Part shown: positions 1-10,900 of the stretch, piece by piece
How positions within the stretch are numbered: position 1 is the first letter of the stretch
Layout: each line of letters opens with the position of its first letter
Assembly (NCBI GenBank): GCA_043777815.1
Contig: JAYWHH010000016.1
Coordinates: 1 to 43,281 of the forward strand
Source of the DNA: JAXMDS01 sp043777815
Lineage (GTDB): Bacteria; Pseudomonadota; Alphaproteobacteria; Rickettsiales; Rickettsiaceae
Length of the DNA: 43,281 bases
Reading direction: 5' to 3'
Made by a program: the position numbers and the translations under genes
Notes under the pieces: model-generated
Told to the model about the DNA's origin: nothing
The model's input: only the letters and a program-made list of their open reading frames with translations
The model's database searches: none

Positions 1-94
1 CTACTGCTACTGCTACTGCTACTGCTACTGCTACTGCTACTGCTACTGCTACTGCTACTGCTACTGCTACTGCTACTGCTACTGCTACTGCTAC
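1..94. repeat. (CTACTG)15 hexanucleotide microsatellite at the window edge
   Basis: Fifteen perfect copies of CTACTG plus CTAC fill the first 94 bases, ending 7 bp before the tsaD stop codon. On the + strand the frame starting at base 3 reads (Thr-Ala)n, then Thr-Ile-Ile and a stop at 102-104. The array could therefore be the tail of a gene entering from the left and converging on tsaD. The array reaches the window edge, so its full length is unknown. The unit is contained within the CTACTGGTA phase of the repeat at the other end of the window. Confidence 0.95.
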
Positions 95-100
95 AATTAT

Positions 101-1357
101 TTAAGTTATATGAGGCAAGCTACTTAAACTCCATTTAGATTTAGGAGAGAAGTTTAAATTATGATTTATGCCATATTCATAATATTTAGAAGCCGCATAA
201 CAAACCATAATTCCATTATCGGTACATAAATATAAGGGGGGTGAATAGGTTGAGAAACCATATGTTTTAGCCAATGAACCAAGTTGTGACACTAAGTACT
301 GATTAGCAGCCACGCCCCCAGCAATAACAAATTGTCGGTTATTATATCCCAAGCTTATATACTTTTTCAAAGCTATATTTAGTTTATATGACAAATTATC
401 CCCAATTCCTTTTTGAAAAGACGCTGCTAAGTCTGCGAGCATTTCTGTTGGTATTTTTGAACTTATTAATCTTGACGAGGGTTCGGGCATTGAAGACCCG
501 CTTAAACTTGACGAGGGTTCGGATATTATTGAGCTTTCCACAATTGATGAAGGTTCTGGCATTGATAAATTGTTTAAGCTCAACGAAGGTTCGGGTATTA
601 TTGAACTCTCCACAATTGATGAAGATTCAGGCATTAATGAACTTTTCACAATTGCCCCAGATTTATTCAATTGATTTACTAAATTCATTGTAAATGTTTT
701 GATTCCCGAAAATGACATATTGCAGGTATTATCTTTCATAGCAATTGGAAAAACAAATTTATTTTTATCTCCATATTGAGCAATTTTTTCAATTTCAGGC
801 CCTCCCGGGTAAGAAAAGCCGAGCAACCTAGCAACCTTATCAAAACATTCCCCCACTGCATCATCAACAGTTGAGCCTAATACTTCATAGTTCCCAATTC
901 CTTTAGCAATTACAAATTGTGAATGTCCACCAGAAATCAGCAACATAAGATATGGCATTTCAATTTCTGGATTCGATATTAAGGGACTTAAAACATGTGC
1001 CTCTAGATGATTTATCGCAATAAAAGGTTTATTACACATCCCAGCAAGCATTTTGGCGTATACGCCCCCTATCATTAAGCTGTTAATCAACCCTGGCCCC
1101 ATAGTAGCAGCAAAACCATCAATTTCTTTCAAATCACACTTGGCTTCAATTAAACATTCCTCGATCAATTGTTTTAAATGCTTCATATGTAAATCAGAAG
1201 CGATTTGGGGCACTACACCATTGAACTTTTTATGCTCATTAACTTGGGAATATATTTTATGAGACAAAACCTCATAATTTCTCATTATACATACTGCTGT
1301 TTCGTCGCAACTAGACTCAATGGCTAGTATTAAACCTGATGAGTTGGGCCTGGTCAT
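101..1357 (-). CDS. tsaD: tRNA N6-adenosine threonylcarbamoyltransferase TsaD, with a repeat insertion
   Basis: TsaD (Kae1/YgjD family) transfers threonylcarbamoyl from TC-AMP to A37 of ANN-decoding tRNAs, working with TsaB and TsaE in the cytoplasm. Visible motifs: the ASKHA start IESSCDET (14-21), the metal-binding NHLEAH (H117, H121), ISGGHSQ (141-147), AGGVAAN (346-352) and CTDNGIM with the metal ligand D380. A strong Shine-Dalgarno AGGAG lies 5 nt before the ATG and fixes the start. The protein has 418 residues against about 340 for the family. The excess is a Ser/Pro/Glu-rich block at about 232-302, built of 24-residue repeats and lying just before the conserved LAASFQ segment. All active-site motifs and the reading frame are intact, so the enzyme is probably functional. 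The gene stands alone, without tsaB or tsaE nearby. Confidence 0.96.
   Translation of the reverse strand: MTRPNSSGLILAIESSCDETAVCIMRNYEVLSHKIYSQVNEHKKFNGVVPQIASDLHMKHLKQLIEECLIEAKCDLKEIDGFAATMGPGLINSLMIGGVYAKMLAGMCNKPFIAINHLEAHVLSPLISNPEIEMPYLMLLISGGHSQFVIAKGIGNYEVLGSTVDDAVGECFDKVARLLGFSYPGGPEIEKIAQYGDKNKFVFPIAMKDNTCNMSFSGIKTFTMNLVNQLNKSGAIVKSSLMPESSSIVESSIIPEPSLSLNNLSMPEPSSIVESSIISEPSSSLSGSSMPEPSSRLISSKIPTEMLADLAASFQKGIGDNLSYKLNIALKKYISLGYNNRQFVIAGGVAANQYLVSQLGSLAKTYGFSTYSPPLYLCTDNGIMVCYAASKYYEYGINHNLNFSPKSKWSLSSLPHIT
455..634 (-). repeat. 72-bp in-frame tandem repeat inside tsaD (about 2.5 copies)
   Basis: Units run 634-563 and 562-491 with a partial third copy from 490. They encode 24-residue blocks starting MPE/S at residues 242, 266 and 290, each carrying PEPS, SSIVESS or SSSL-like motifs. 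Copies differ by scattered substitutions, so the array is not brand new. The unit length is a multiple of 3 and the frame is kept. Confidence 0.85.
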
Positions 1358-1413
1358 AAACTCTCCTAAACTTATTTGTTTTTTACTAGATTAGTTTGTT
1401 GATTGATGCTCAA

Positions 1414-1536
1414 CAACATAACCTATCAATACCTTAATGTTATCATATTTAGCCAATTCCATAGTTTATTGCACGCAGCAACATAACCTATCAATACCTT
1501 AATGTTATCATATTTAGCCAATTCCATTGTTTATTG
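1414..1536. repeat. 65-bp-period direct duplication upstream of tsaD and the autotransporter gene
   Basis: Two 58-bp copies (1414-1471 and 1479-1536) begin CAACATAACC and end GTTTATTG, with a single mismatch. The offset is 65 bp, which is not a multiple of 3, in keeping with non-coding DNA. The copies lie in the 583-bp divergent gap between tsaD and the autotransporter gene. The rest of that gap (1537-1940) is AT-rich. It has an isolated TATAAT at 1886-1891 without a good -35 and the dispersed motif at 1605. I see no gene there. Confidence 0.9.
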
Positions 1537-1604
1537 TATATAAGAATTCTATTGTGTGTTGCGCATAAAATTACAGCTATAAAACCAAGATTCGTAATAG
1601 TTCG

Positions 1605-1630
1605 CTAGTGCTAATTTTGTGAAAATAGCT
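1605..1630. repeat. Dispersed 25-bp motif, copy 1
   Basis: The motif begins CTAGTGCTAATTTTGTGAA. A close relative is found at 27016-27040, beginning CTAGTGCTAATTTTATGAA, and both end TAGCT. Both copies are intergenic. The copy at 27016 forms a clean hairpin; this one is followed by a weaker inverted repeat, CTAAT-TAA-ATTAG. This may be a small dispersed element or a terminator-like motif. Confidence 0.45.
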
Positions 1631-1940
1631 AATTAAATTAGACACAAGATTATGCTAATAAATTTACTCTCAAGTATTCAATTGCTTTAAAATTTGTGAA
1701 TCAATTATTGGAAATTCAACAATCAAATAATGCACAATGATTAGCGTAAACGCATGCTTCAAGTATAAAAGCCGTTTTAAAAATATCTTAAATTAAATTT
1801 AAGCTCAGAAATAGATTGAAATTTAAAATCTACTAACAGTTGTATTAATTTTGTGCTTTTTAAACCCCACATTATGTAAATTTTATATAATGCTTAAGGT
1901 TTGATTGAGATTTTTGTAAACGCATCTCATAATTGCTGAT

Positions 1941-4900
1941 ATGTACAATTTTCTTAAAAAACAATTTATGTCTAAAAATTCAACCAATAGATTTAAAAGA
2001 TTGAGACAAATAACTTTATTAAGTAGCTTATTAACCTTTTCAAGCTTATCTGGTTCCAACTTAACGTTTGGTGAGACAGAAAGTATAAATGCCGCAAGTG
2101 ACTATAAAACTAATAGTGCAAATACAATCACATCAGGTAGTAGTATTACCATACCTATGAGCTATCCAAGTACGAATTATCAATTACAGGGTGATGTGGG
2201 TATAGATGTGGTATTAAGCTCTCCTCTTACTCTTTATAAGACGAGTTATTTTACAGCTAAAACCGCAGGAAGCAATATACTTACAATAACAGATTCAAAT
2301 GCCATTTCTACCCCTATAAGTATACAAGGACAAAAAAGTGCGTCAGAATTATTAGTTGATTTAGTACTTTCTAGCGGGAGCGGTATTGCCAGTTCCACTT
2401 TTAATTTAGCTTTAAATGGCGCTACCTTTACTTCTGAATTTGGAAACTTATCTAGCATAAGATTAGTGAATGCTGGTGATGCTTTTAGCTTGAAGTCAAG
2501 CTCTGCTTTTAAAGGTGGTGCAGGCACGCCAATTTTTAATGTAGCATTAGAAAAATCAAAAACTGATACTCCTTATGCAGCTCATGCAAGAGCTTTAAAG
2601 TTACAAGGAAATACAGCTGATGATCAAGTAATCATTTTTGGAGCAGATAGTCAAGCTTTCAGCTTGCTTGCTACAACCCCTGAAACATCGCTTGAGGTAG
2701 ATCGACTAAATTTTAGTACTGCAACAAGAAATATTACTACTGCAAATATTGTCGGAGGAGAAATCAAATTACAAAGCGCAGTAATAAATAATATCCACTT
2801 CTCCCCAACTTGTTATTATTATTTCTCTGGCATTCCTAATTCTATAGTGGATTTTGATATTGCAGCAAGCGCAGGGGGTGATACATATTATCTAAAAAAT
2901 CTAAATGTAGATAAAGTTGGGCTTGGTATCTTTAACAACACATCAGGCACAGCAACGCTTGAGAGCAAAGCTAGAACAGCGGTTAAAATGACACTTGATA
3001 CTGTGTCACCAGACAAAATTACTGTTGGAGGCGTTATACTTCCAAATAATGGTGGTAACACTCTAGGCACCACTAGCGCGATAGCTTTTAATGCTACTTC
3101 AACAATATTAGAATTGACGAAGGCTCCTCTAGATACTAAAGATAACATGTTTGATTTATCTAAATCTTATGATAATGCTGGCAATGAACTGAGTGGAGTA
3201 ATAAAAGACAGTGGAGGTATAGATTTAATGGCTAAATACGACTTTGGAAACTACACATTTGCTAAATTTGCAGTTAAAGCAAACGCCGGTATTACACTTG
3301 ACAAAAATACAACTGTTAAATATGGTGATCAATTTCCAACAAGCTTTAATTATGATTTAGCTGATAAAGGCGCAGTTATGGAAAACCTGACTTTAGACGT
3401 AAAAGCAAATTCAGTAGGTTCATTTGGCATTTTTAACGATGGTACGAGTAATGTTCAAGTTGGTATAAAGAATCTTACAATCAAAGGCCCTATTAGCGAT
3501 TTAAATAACATGAATTTTGTTATTGGTAATAATGATACTGCCATTCCTAGCTACGAAGGAACAGCTAAGATCAGTGGCAGCCTTATTCTAGATGGTTATA
3601 TTACTAAACCTGAACAGAACATTGATTCATCAATGAATACTGTTAGAGTAGATATGTTTGGTAATAAAATTAACGTAGGCGACTCCAGTACTCTATTTTC
3701 GGCTAGCATTAAAGCCGGCTACACAAATCCAGTAGCAAAACTTGCATTTTATAGTACCGCTCTTGTTGGCTCTGGTACGACACCACCCCTCCCTAATGCA
3801 ACTTACTTTTTTGCAGATGACCAAGAAGCAGGGCTTGATATTACAATAAGTGGCAAATCTGTTTCTAATTCAGCTGATCTTTCTAGTATTATTATATCTG
3901 GTACAGAATTGACAGTGCCGGCTTTAATAATTAAGCCAAAAGTCCCAACAGAAAATCAGTTAAACAAAATTGAGTTGCTTGGTTCTCACACTTACGATCA
4001 CGTAGATGTATCAGGCGTGACAATTGCTCAAACTTCAGCGGGAGATGTCACTTTCAATAATGCAATTTATGCTACAACTGGAAATGCATTATCTTATGCT
4101 GCTATTAAAAGATCTGCTGCTACAGGCAAAACTTTTAAGACCCCATATCACAGAATGGTAAATGGTGGAATTGAAGCAATAAGAGAAAAGACAACTGCAG
4201 GTCTAGCATTGCCATTGTTTGACTTGTCAAATTTAGGAACAATGGTGCCAAGTATTGCAGATAATGTTGTAACAGTCAAAAATATTGGTAACCTAATAGG
4301 AAAATCTACTAATGATGTTTTCTATAATTTCTCAGCAAAACTTCCAAATTTAGGTACAGCAGATCTATCAGGCAAGAGTCATGGATTTAAAACAGTTAAT
4401 TTAGATTTTGCTACTGATGATGCAAAAGTTGTAGTTAAAGACATATATACAGGAAGTTATGTAGACCAGTCTGGAGTTACAGTACTTGAAACTGCAGGAG
4501 ATATTAACTTAACAGCTGGTAATGCAACAGGCCAAACAGCATCAGTTAATTTAGAATTTACTGATAAGACAAATACAATTGTTGGTAAATTAAAAGTAGA
4601 TGATGCAAAAATTAAAGAGATAATTATATTTCCAACTGATCTTGGGAACAGTGTCAACATTTTCAAAGGAGGTTTATTTAACAAGTTGGGTACACCGGCT
4701 CCTAACATAAATTTGAAACTTATGAACCCAGCAACGTCGACCAATTCAACTACATATAACTTATCTGGAGATTATAGACTAGGTAATGCAAAATCTCTTG
4801 AGGTAAGCGATAATGTATCCCTAGTATTAGTTGACGCAAAAATTGGTGCTGTAGATGGATTTTTTAACGATGTTAAATTTAACAACACTGCATCTAGTAA

Positions 4901-7900
4901 TATAAGTTTAAATAATTCAAATATCTCAAATACATTCATCAATAATACGGCCATTATTAAATTTTACACTGGTACCAACACCAATAATGAGTTTAAAAAC
5001 GTTATTGGTTTAAATAATAGTTTTATAAATTCTATAAATCTTAAAAAAAGATCTATAACTACGTTTGAATTAAATGATGATATAGAAAAAGCATTAACTA
5101 ATCCTAATATCAGCACATTTCTATTTGATATACCTGTTGATGGTAAAGCATATAAAGTTGCTACTTTAGGCGCAGATATTAACTCTAATACTGGTGAATA
5201 TACAGCATTCAAAATCGATAGCGCAACTGGAAAAAATTTAATTTATAAAATCAAAGAATTAAAGTCTGATCATCAGAATAGTACGACTTTTCAACTAGAA
5301 CCGTTTGGTAAGATAGAATTATCTGGTAACGGAACACTATTATTGGGCGTTCAGAATGTAGAATTGGATGCAAATTATGTTAGTCATGACTTATCATTAG
5401 ATTTAAATCTTGTTGGTTCCAAAGATAAAAATCCTACTGCTATAATTACGACAGAAACTAAGAAAATCAATACTTTAAAGTCCTTTAGTAATACTACTGG
5501 TAATAAAGTAGCATCAACTTTTGAGAATCCAATTGGAAATTTAGTATTCACAAATTGTCAGGCATATGGTGAAGCTATAACGACCGGAGGATATTTAGAA
5601 AATGCTACTATTTTAGGTGTAGATACTACTACTTCATATGAATTCAATGGTATCAATGTGAAGAATTTGAATCTATATCTCAAAATGGTAGGACAAGACA
5701 CAGTTGATGTTTCTGGATATGATAATACATATACGAACAATGATACTCCTATTGTTATAAGACATGATATTACCGACTATTCACTACTTGATGAAAACAG
5801 TACTAATGAATTTTTTAAAAATCATATTAAACCAAGTATGTACATTGTTGAGAAGAACACACTTTTCGCAAACACCACCCCAGTCACTCCAACAATTATT
5901 ACTAGTTATACATTGGATACTGCAATTACAGGCTCAAAAAGAATTATATATACAGGTAAGTTTTCCACTATAGCTGCAGATGGCAATAGGCAAAATAAGT
6001 TTAAAGGTACTGTTGTAGCTGGAACCAATGGCAGTTATGAGTCAGTTGATAATTTATACGTAGGATATACTCAAAGTCTTAATGTCGATGCACTACAATT
6101 TGGGAAAAATGATAATGTTCATGCTTATCTTGGAAGCAGTAGTGATATAAAGGCGCTATCCACTTTAAGCAGCATTGCAAATGCTCAAGATAGATATATT
6201 CATTTATCAGCTAAAGAAAATACTGCAAACAATTATGTATTTGGAAACCCAATAGCTTCATCTCTTGATGATATTGCAATTACATATGCTATTGACCCAA
6301 CTCAGTATAACGTAGATGGCACTTTAGTTGCTGCTTTACAAGGTATACAAAATAAAACATTCACAGCTAATTTATTCCTAAATAAAAATATTCTTGATAC
6401 AGATATTGCTAACACAAGCAATATAAAGATTGCATTTAATGATAATCAATTTGGCACAACGACCACAGCATTTGCAGCTAATGGTAATAATATTTTAGAG
6501 CTTGTTTTAAGACCTAATAGCGCTGGAGCTGCTGGGGCTGTAACAGACACTAAAACTATTGGTATTAATAATTTTGTAACCGCAATTAATGCTACAACAG
6601 ACACTAAGGCCGCTTTAGTTTTTGATGGTAAGAATGACAAAGATATCATATCAGATACTAACTTTGCAGTTGAGGGTCTTTACTTAAATCAGGGAGCTGC
6701 TAAGTTACTTTTCGATAGTATAATGATTCAAAATAATGCAAACGTCACAATAAAACCAAATGCAGGTACTAATAAGGATGTCATCATGTCTAAAGCAATA
6801 ACAGTAGATGGCGGCTATAGTATGGACAAAACTTCACTTGCAAGCAATAATTATGATTCTGCAAGTTCAAATTTAAGAGATGCTCCAGTTATATTGAAAA
6901 ATGGAGAAATATCTATTACACAAGATTTTATTGATGTAACTGAAGCTATGTTGGTGATCAAAAGATTAGTTTCTTCTATTCCTGATTATTCTCAAACAAC
7001 TAACAAACTTAATTTAACTAAAAAAAGTTTAACTGGTCAATTTCTAGCTGTTGACGATAAGATTGATCTCAAAAATACTGACTTTACATTTACAGCTGAT
7101 AATGTACAAGCCAATATTATTGCAAAAAATGAAATAACTTTTGATCAGGGCGTCAAAGGTAAATATGACTTAAAGCTAAGTCAAGATACTGACTTGTTTA
7201 CTGTAGCAGACTTTACTCTTAGCAGTGGCAACAATTTAACAATAGGCAACATAAAAGATACTGGCGCTATATCTTTCAATGGGGCCGATATAACCTTTAA
7301 TGCTGATTTAAATGGGCATAATTTTTCACTTAACAATGCTACTAACGAATTAAAGTTAAATGGTATTGATAAAGATAATAAAACTAAGTTAACGTTTAAT
7401 TTATCCAGCTCAGCTGACGCGGCAGCAACAGGATTAAATGTAGCTTTACTAAACATCAAGGCCATAGGAGCCGCTACTAGTACGGAAACTAAAAATGCTA
7501 ACTTAATATTAGACTTCACAGGAAACAGTCAATTTAATAACTATAGTTTTACTGCTTTTAAATCTTCTGTGGTAGATAATAAAGCAGATAATTTAGATTT
7601 TACTATTAAAAATAATCCAAAAACAGTTAATTTGTTTGAGACTTCAGTTACCAATGCATCTCTTACATTATCTGAATCAAAAATTACTCATCATATCAAA
7701 GATGCTGCATCAAGTACTAACCTTGATTTACCAAACTTGATTGGCAATGGTTACGATTCGAGTAAACAAGAATTTACTGCGGGATCTAAAACTGTTTCAT
7801 ACATTCCATTTATTCAAAATAATACAGGAGGTGAAAATGGCTTGAATATTGCCAGCGCCAAAAATGCACATATAATCATCAGCCCTATAGCTAAAACAAA

Positions 7901-10900
7901 CATTACGGATTTCAAACTTAAAAATGTATTAACATTGGGCGGTTCAAAGGATAGTAAAATAACCATTGAGGAGCCTAAAAAGGGAACTTTAACAAGTGGT
8001 GAAATAGTCATAGATACTTCTACAGTAAAAATCTCATCAAGCACTAATGTATTTGTTTTGCAGCCTAGTAGCACTAATTTAGTAAACAATCTAAGTTTAT
8101 ATATACAAACCCAGAACGCTGGAAATGGTGCAATTAATTCTATTTTTGATATATCTCAAATAGCAACCGGCGAAACTGCAAAATTAAAGATTGATGAAAT
8201 CAAAACTGATTTTGATAAATTAAATATATCCTTACAAGATACCTCAGGCGATGGTGCTAGCGCTATTATGAATAAGACTATAGAATTGCAATATTCTGGC
8301 ACTAATTTAGGTATTATTAAAACCGCACCTAGAGGAATTAAGAATGTAATTGCTGCTAATGCTGACCACATTAGAGATGGTGGTCAGATTTCTGTTGTTA
8401 CATTAAAATCCACACCTAGTACTTCAAAGGATTTCAGTATAAATAAAATAGATCTTGTTGCATCTGCTGTTAAGTTCGATTCAAGTATCAAAACTTTAAA
8501 AATTGGAGATGTTCAAAGTACAAATATGTTTAAAATAGGAACGGGTAGTTTAGTTGATGGGCCAATAAATTTTGAATTTGATTTCAATCAAGTAGCATTA
8601 GATAATAATAATTTTAAAATTGCAGACTTGGATGACAATGGAAATAAGTGTACATTGAGCCTTTCGCCTAAAACCAAAAATACCACTGCAATAAATTTGG
8701 ATGATTTAAATTTTGGAAACTCTACTGTGAGTCTAACTAATGTTTTAGCCACGATTTCAGCTCGAACCAAAATTAAAAATTTAGCACTTGGAACTGACTC
8801 AGAGATAAGTATAAGTTCACCTGCTATACAAAATATTAAAAAAATTACTCAATTAAATAATGATGCTAAGAAGGTAAAAATTAAAACACTTACAAGTAAT
8901 GCAACTACAACGCTAACAAATATGGAGATCAATCTTCTAAATCGTGATAACACTTTAGAAACAGATTTTAATATGATAGAAAGTGATCAAGAAGTAAAAT
9001 TTAGAGGTAAAAGTAAACTTGCTATAGATGCAGTGAAAGTCAAGGATTTTGATTATGACCTTTCTAATTCAGATGCCAGGTTGGAAGTTGGAAGATTTAT
9101 GCCATTTGATAATAATTCAACATTAACAATATCTGGTTTAAATGGAAGTAATACAAATATTTCTATCAGCATGCTTCCTGCAGAGCCGACAAGCTATCAA
9201 ACAATTACTTTAAGCAAACTTGGAGAAGATATGTTGAAAGATAAATTTGATGTAAATAATGGCGTACAGCTCACTAATATGAAGTCTGACCAAATTGATA
9301 TAAAGGATTCTCATATAAGCCATTACAGCAACAATGATATTGATGATATCACTTTTGAAAATAGCGTAATTGCGCTTGGAAAGAGTGACCACATTCAAGG
9401 AACAAACATTAAATTTATTGGAAGTTCAGGCAAAAACAACATGATTATATTAAAAGATGGAGAAACCAATTCTACTGATACAACCAGTCCTTTAATATCA
9501 GGCCCAACAACAATTTCAGGTGGAAATTTAGGGTTAGTTTTATTGGGACAAAGTATAAAATCTAACTTACAAAGTACATTACAAGATTTAAAAATCTGCG
9601 TTGCAGCTGGAGATTTAACTAAATTGATAGTTCCTTTCGCTATTAATAGCCCATATAAAAATTATGGAACTATGATCCTAGAACAAAACTATACTTTTGT
9701 ATCGTTTTCAGTTGATCATGCCAAAACTGAAGCAGCTACTGAAGCAGCTAACGACAATCTAATCAAAGACATTATTACAAAATCTGATGCAGCTGATCTT
9801 AAAAATCTAATTGAGATTTCAAATTTAATGTCTAACGATTGGATTTCTACCAAAAATAGTGCAAATATATCTGAAGATCTTGCTAAAGCAATAAATGAAG
9901 AAATAAAGATCTTAAGAGGCAAAAATGAATCAGAGTTGAGTAATTCTGAGGCACTTTTATTAAAAAATCTAGATGAAAATTACAACGTAGACTCTAGAGT
10001 TAAATTTTTACAAAACTTCTTTGCGTATAAATCAAACTCAGCAAACAATGAATCAAATCCTAATAATATCAATCAAAGCACAAAAGATACTTTAGAGACT
10101 TTTGCTGATAACATTTCTAATAGTTCAGAAGCTATAGATTCGGCAGAGAATTTCGAGTCTCTAGTTGTAGCTAGTAATGAGGCTGTAGATGGCGATAATA
10201 ATGAAAGAGGCAATATAGTTTCTTCTGCCTCAGATTCAGGTAGAGATTCTATGAACTTTAAATTTGGTAAGTTTGGAATTAATATAATGGGCGGCTTTAA
10301 AGATACGGATGCAAGGAAAGCTAATATAAAAGCTATATCAGGAGGATTGAAGGCTCAAATTAATAGAGTAAGGTTAGGCATTAATATTAAGTATGCATCT
10401 CTAGATGTTACATATAATGGAAGTTCTGACAAAACTAATAAAATGACTATGCCTGAATTTGGTGTAGATGTTGGATTTGTTGGAATTGAAAGCAATAAAA
10501 ATCTTCTATTGGTTGGAGGTAAATTTACTGCAACTAAAATATCTGGAACTATAGAAGATATCAAAATTGCAAGTAGTGCCACTAAACTTGGACAAACAGT
10601 TAAAGTAAAAGGAGACTATAGTGGTACCAAATTAGAAGGATGTTTATATGCTCAGTATGTAGCAGCTTTAAGTGGCGAAATAGGTGGTAAAGATTCTATT
10701 AGCTTTGGTATTTATGGACAAATAGGGGTACGCAAAGGTTGGATAGATGCCTTCCAGTTAAATGGAGGAGGTCCTCTTGAAAATTTGAAATATAGTGAAA
10801 CTAACATGTTGTCTGTACCTGTTTTAGCGATGGCTAGCTTAACAGTTAAAAAGGGAGATTTTAGCATCACTCCTATGATTGGAGCAAGCATTGATTTAAA

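Noticed and set aside
1..94. CRISPR-like array at the window start
   Set aside because: The hexamer units are contiguous with no spacers; it is a microsatellite.
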